From Verrucomicrobiota bacterium (GTDB taxonomy: Bacteria; Verrucomicrobiota; Verrucomicrobiia; Opitutales; UBA953), in NCBI GenBank assembly GCA_004293385.1, contig RDYO01000015.1, forward strand, positions 1 through 17,629: DNA of 17,629 bases, written 5' to 3'. The notes beneath the pieces were generated by a model. It worked only from the letters and a program-made list of their open reading frames with translations. It was not told the origin of the DNA and did not search any database. The translations under genes and the position numbers were made by a program. Below are positions 15,116 to 17,629 of this stretch, piece by piece. Positions within the stretch are counted from its first letter, which is position 1. Each line of letters starts with the position of its first letter.

Positions 15116-16333
15116 TCAGGCCTTGTCGAGACCGAAGGCCGTGTGCACGGCGCGGACGGCGGCGTCGGCCTTGGCGGGCTCGAGCGCGACGGAGATCTTG
15201 ATCTCGGAAGTCGTGATGAGTTCGCTGTTGATGCCGACGGACGCGAGGGCCTTGAAGAGGGTGCCGGCGACGCCGGGGTGGGAGATCATGCCGACGCCCA
15301 CGATGGACAGCTTGGAGATCTCGCCGGCGGAACGGACGGAGCCCGAGCCGAGCTTCTTGAGGGTCTGGCCGACGACGGCTTCGACGCGGGAGAATTCAGC
15401 GGTGGTCACCGAGAAGGTCAGGTTGGCTTTGCCGTCCTTGCCCAGGTTCTTGATGATCATGTCGACGCTGAGGCCGGCCTCGCCGAGGTCGTCGAAGAGG
15501 GCGGAGAGGGCCTGGGGGCTGTCGGGCAGGTCGTTCACCGTGACGCGGGTCTGCAGGCGGTCGAGGGCGACGCCGGCGATGGCCGCGTCTTCAAGGGTCT
15601 TGTCGATGGCTTTCACGATGGTACCAGGTTGGTCGTTAAAGGAGGAACGGACCTCGAAGGGCACGTTGTATTTCTGCGCGAACTCGACGGAGCGCGACTG
15701 CATGACCTTGGAGCCGCTGGAAGCGAGCTCGAGCATCTCCTCGTAGGAGATTTCCGGCAGCTTGCTCGCGTTGAGCACGATGCGGGGGTCGGCGGTGTAG
15801 ACGCCGTCGACGTCGGTGTAGATCTGGCAGAGGTCGGCCTTGATGGAGGCGGCGACGGCGATGGCGGTGAGGTCCGAGCCGCCGCGGCCGAGCGTGGTGA
15901 CTTCGCCCTTGTCCGTGCAGCCTTGGAAGCCGGCGACCACGACGACCTTGCCTTCGTCGAGGCGGGCGAGCAGGTCGCCGCCGGTGATGCGGGTGATGCG
16001 GGCGCGGGTGTGGATGTCGTCCGTGAAGATGCCGGCCTGGGCGCCCGTGCGGGAGACGGCGGGGACGCCGATGGCGTGGAGGGCCATGACCGTGAGGGCG
16101 ATGGTCTCCTGTTCGCCGACGGCCATCAGGACGTCCATCTCGCGCTCATCAGGGAGCTTCGAGAGGGCCTTGGCGCGGGCGATGAGGTCGTTGGTCACGC
16201 CGCTGCGGGCGGAGACGATCACGACGATCCGATTACCCTTGGACCACTGTTCCTTGATCTTGGCCGCGACGTTCTGGATGCGGTCGACGTTGCCGACGGA
16301 AGTGCCGCCGTATTTCTGGACGATGAGGGCCAC
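15116..16333 (-). CDS. lysC: Aspartate kinase
   Basis: A 405-residue enzyme that phosphorylates aspartate, the entry step to lysine/diaminopimelate, threonine and methionine. The kinase part starts with VQKYGGTSVGN (residues about 5-15), then IVVIVSARSGVTND, GFQGCTDKGEVTTLGRGGSDLTAIAVAA, YTDVDGVYTADPRIV and LASSGSKVMQSRSVEFAQKYNVPFEVRSSF. Two ACT domains follow (about 265-335 and 340-400), where amino-acid feedback inhibitors bind in this family. Length and layout match the short monofunctional type as in Corynebacterium and many other bacteria. The start is GTG 16333, with leader CTGATCTCCCG and no Shine-Dalgarno; the hom stop lies seven bases upstream, so hom and lysC form an operon. Confidence 0.97.
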   Translation of the reverse strand: MALIVQKYGGTSVGNVDRIQNVAAKIKEQWSKGNRIVVIVSARSGVTNDLIARAKALSKLPDEREMDVLMAVGEQETIALTVMALHAIGVPAVSRTGAQAGIFTDDIHTRARITRITGGDLLARLDEGKVVVVAGFQGCTDKGEVTTLGRGGSDLTAIAVAASIKADLCQIYTDVDGVYTADPRIVLNASKLPEISYEEMLELASSGSKVMQSRSVEFAQKYNVPFEVRSSFNDQPGTIVKAIDKTLEDAAIAGVALDRLQTRVTVNDLPDSPQALSALFDDLGEAGLSVDMIIKNLGKDGKANLTFSVTTAEFSRVEAVVGQTLKKLGSGSVRSAGEISKLSIVGVGMISHPGVAGTLFKALASVGINSELITTSEIKISVALEPAKADAAVRAVHTAFGLDKA

Positions 16334-16340
16334 CGGGAGA

Positions 16341-17629
16341 TCAGGATTCGGGGGAGAAGATGCGGAGCACGACCGGCTCCTCGAGCACCGTCTTGAGGCG
16401 GCGCAATTCTGTCAAGACCGCGGACATCTTGCGTTCGCTCACCGGGTAGGTCGAGAGGGTGACGGTGCCGCGGCCCTGGTTGGGGTGCTCGTACTGGATG
16501 ACGCGGGCGATGGACACCTTGTGCTTCGAGAAGATGCGGTAGATGCCTTCGGACACGCCGGCCTTGTCGAGCAGCGAGAGGCGCAGGTAGAAGGGCGAGA
16601 CGATCTCGTCGATCGAGGCCATGCGCAGGGCGCGGCCGGCCTTCTCGCGGGCGGCGAGGGCGTCGGGCGAGAGGGCCTGCGGGATCGCGCCGGTCAGGGC
16701 GGCGATGGCGTCGACGATGTCGCCGATGACGGCGGAAGCGGTGGCGTCGCCGCCGGCGCCGCGGCCGGTGAGGGTGGTGGCGCCGACGACGTCACCGCGG
16801 AGGGTGATGCCGTTGTTGACGCCGGAGACGCGCGCGAGGATGTCGCGGTTCGGGACGAGGGAAGGGTAGACGCCGACGGTCATCCAGTTCGACTTGAAGT
16901 CGCGGCGGATGACGGCGAGGTGCTTGAGCGCGAAGCCGAAGCGGCGGGCGAAGTCGATGTCAGCCGGCCCGATCTTGCGGATACCTTCGACGAGCGTGCG
17001 GGACGAGGGCGCCCACTTGCCGTGCGCGAGCCAGGCGAGGATGGAGGCCTTGTGGAAGGCGTCGATGCCGTCGACGTCGAGCGTCGGGTCGGCTTCGGCG
17101 TAACCGAGTTCCTGGGCTTCCTTGAGGGCGTCGGCGAACGAAAGGCCGTCCTCGCCCATGCGGGTGAGGATGTGGTTGCAGGTGCCGTTGAGGATGCCGA
17201 CGATCAGTTCGAAGCGATTGGCGACGAGGCCTTCGCGGATGGCCTTGATGATCGGGATGCCGCCGGCGACGCTGGCTTCGAAGAGGAACTGTCCGCCATG
17301 CTGGCGGACGGCCTGCATGATCTCCGGGCCGTGTTCGCAGAGCAGGGCTTTGTTGGCCGAGACGACGACCTTGCCGAGGCGCAGGGCGCGCAGGGTCAGT
17401 TCGCGTGCCTTGGTGGTGCCGCCGATGAGTTCGCAGACCACGTGGACCTTCGGGTCATCGATGATCTCGTTGACGTTGGTGGTCAGCTTCGAGGCCGGGA
17501 TCTTGACCGCGCGCTTCTTCTTAAGGTCGCGGACGGAGGCCTTGCGGAGGTCGAGCTTCACCCCGAGGCGGGACTCGAGGTCGGCCTGCTTCTCGTGCAG
17601 GTGCTTCCAGACGCCTTGGCCGACGGTGC
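16341..17629 (-). CDS. hom: Homoserine dehydrogenase, N-terminus outside window
   Basis: The frame is open to the window edge; about 428 residues are visible and the first few of the NAD(P)-binding fold are missing. The edge shows TVGQGVWKHLHEKQADLESRLGV, the end of the G-x-G-T-V-G-x-G loop. An in-frame GTG (start MKLDLRK, 17561) is therefore internal. Later landmarks: VVCELIGGTTKARE, VVSANKALL, LFEASVAGGIPIIKAIREGL, GILNGTCNHILTRM, and AQELGYAEADPTLDVDGIDAFHKASILA with the substrate-site Glu, Asp and Lys. A C-terminal ACT domain (LSLLDKAGVSEGIYRIFSKHKVSIARVIQYEH ...) follows, which in this family mediates threonine feedback. It reduces aspartate semialdehyde to homoserine. Confidence 0.96.
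   Translation of the reverse strand, partial: TVGQGVWKHLHEKQADLESRLGVKLDLRKASVRDLKKKRAVKIPASKLTTNVNEIIDDPKVHVVCELIGGTTKARELTLRALRLGKVVVSANKALLCEHGPEIMQAVRQHGGQFLFEASVAGGIPIIKAIREGLVANRFELIVGILNGTCNHILTRMGEDGLSFADALKEAQELGYAEADPTLDVDGIDAFHKASILAWLAHGKWAPSSRTLVEGIRKIGPADIDFARRFGFALKHLAVIRRDFKSNWMTVGVYPSLVPNRDILARVSGVNNGITLRGDVVGATTLTGRGAGGDATASAVIGDIVDAIAALTGAIPQALSPDALAAREKAGRALRMASIDEIVSPFYLRLSLLDKAGVSEGIYRIFSKHKVSIARVIQYEHPNQGRGTVTLSTYPVSERKMSAVLTELRRLKTVLEEPVVLRIFSPES

Noticed and set aside
12387..15746. A 1119-codon open frame on the plus strand opposite the TPR gene and part of lysC
   Set aside because: It crosses the TPR/lysC boundary, shows only low-complexity Gly/Glu/Arg/Ala sequence, and is explained by high GC content at codon third positions of the sense genes.
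1..17629. CRISPR, insertion sequence, prophage or tRNA signals
   Set aside because: No regularly spaced repeats, transposase motifs, terminal inverted repeats or tRNA-like cloverleafs were seen by eye. A tRNA scan or covariance-model search would settle the RNA question.

Overview
The window is GC-rich, densely packed chromosomal DNA from a diderm (Gram-negative type) bacterium. Three lipoprotein genes, an LpoB-type penicillin-binding-protein activator and an ExbB/ExbD-like pair all imply an outer membrane. The flavour of the proteins (a large periplasmic TPR protein next to ExbB/ExbD, a CdsA without the classical His/Arg signature, start codons mostly without Shine-Dalgarno) fits the Verrucomicrobiota, perhaps the Opitutae. 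That placement is an inference and was not tested by any search.

Layout. Positions 1-4020 read on the plus strand: the 3' end of an AEC-family permease, a tight cassette of three lipoprotein genes (COG3014 protein, YcfL/DUF1425 protein, LpoB-like protein), and a DAO-family FAD oxidoreductase. A short convergent gap (4021-4144) holds a 14-bp perfect palindrome, a small hairpin and a degenerate 12-bp tandem repeat. Everything from 4145 to the end reads on the minus strand. In transcription order (right to left) it starts with hom (cut by the window edge) and lysC. A TPR protein, an ExbB-like and an ExbD-like protein, uppS, cdsA and miaA follow as one closely spaced run ending at a hairpin terminator (8542-8566). 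Then come a peroxiredoxin gene with its own terminator (7925-7967), acnA with its terminator (5126-5156), and finally a small three-helix membrane protein and aroQ.

How the genes work together. hom and lysC supply the aspartate family (Thr, Met, Lys, diaminopimelate for peptidoglycan). uppS makes the lipid carrier for peptidoglycan, and cdsA makes CDP-diacylglycerol for phospholipids. The plus-strand lipoprotein cassette resembles the E. coli ycfL-lpoB neighbourhood and probably acts on peptidoglycan synthases at the outer membrane. acnA (TCA cycle, oxidant-sensitive Fe-S enzyme) lies beside a peroxiredoxin. aroQ belongs to the shikimate pathway.

The items most worth a second look are the TPR/ExbB/ExbD run, in which both classical proton-path residues (ExbD Asp, first ExbB Thr) appear to be missing, the three-lipoprotein LpoB cassette, the pyrimidine-rich SD-less start contexts, and the 12-bp repeat. 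No CRISPR array, insertion sequence, phage gene, tRNA or rRNA was seen. No unmistakably new system is present; the degenerate ExbB/ExbD module is the best candidate.
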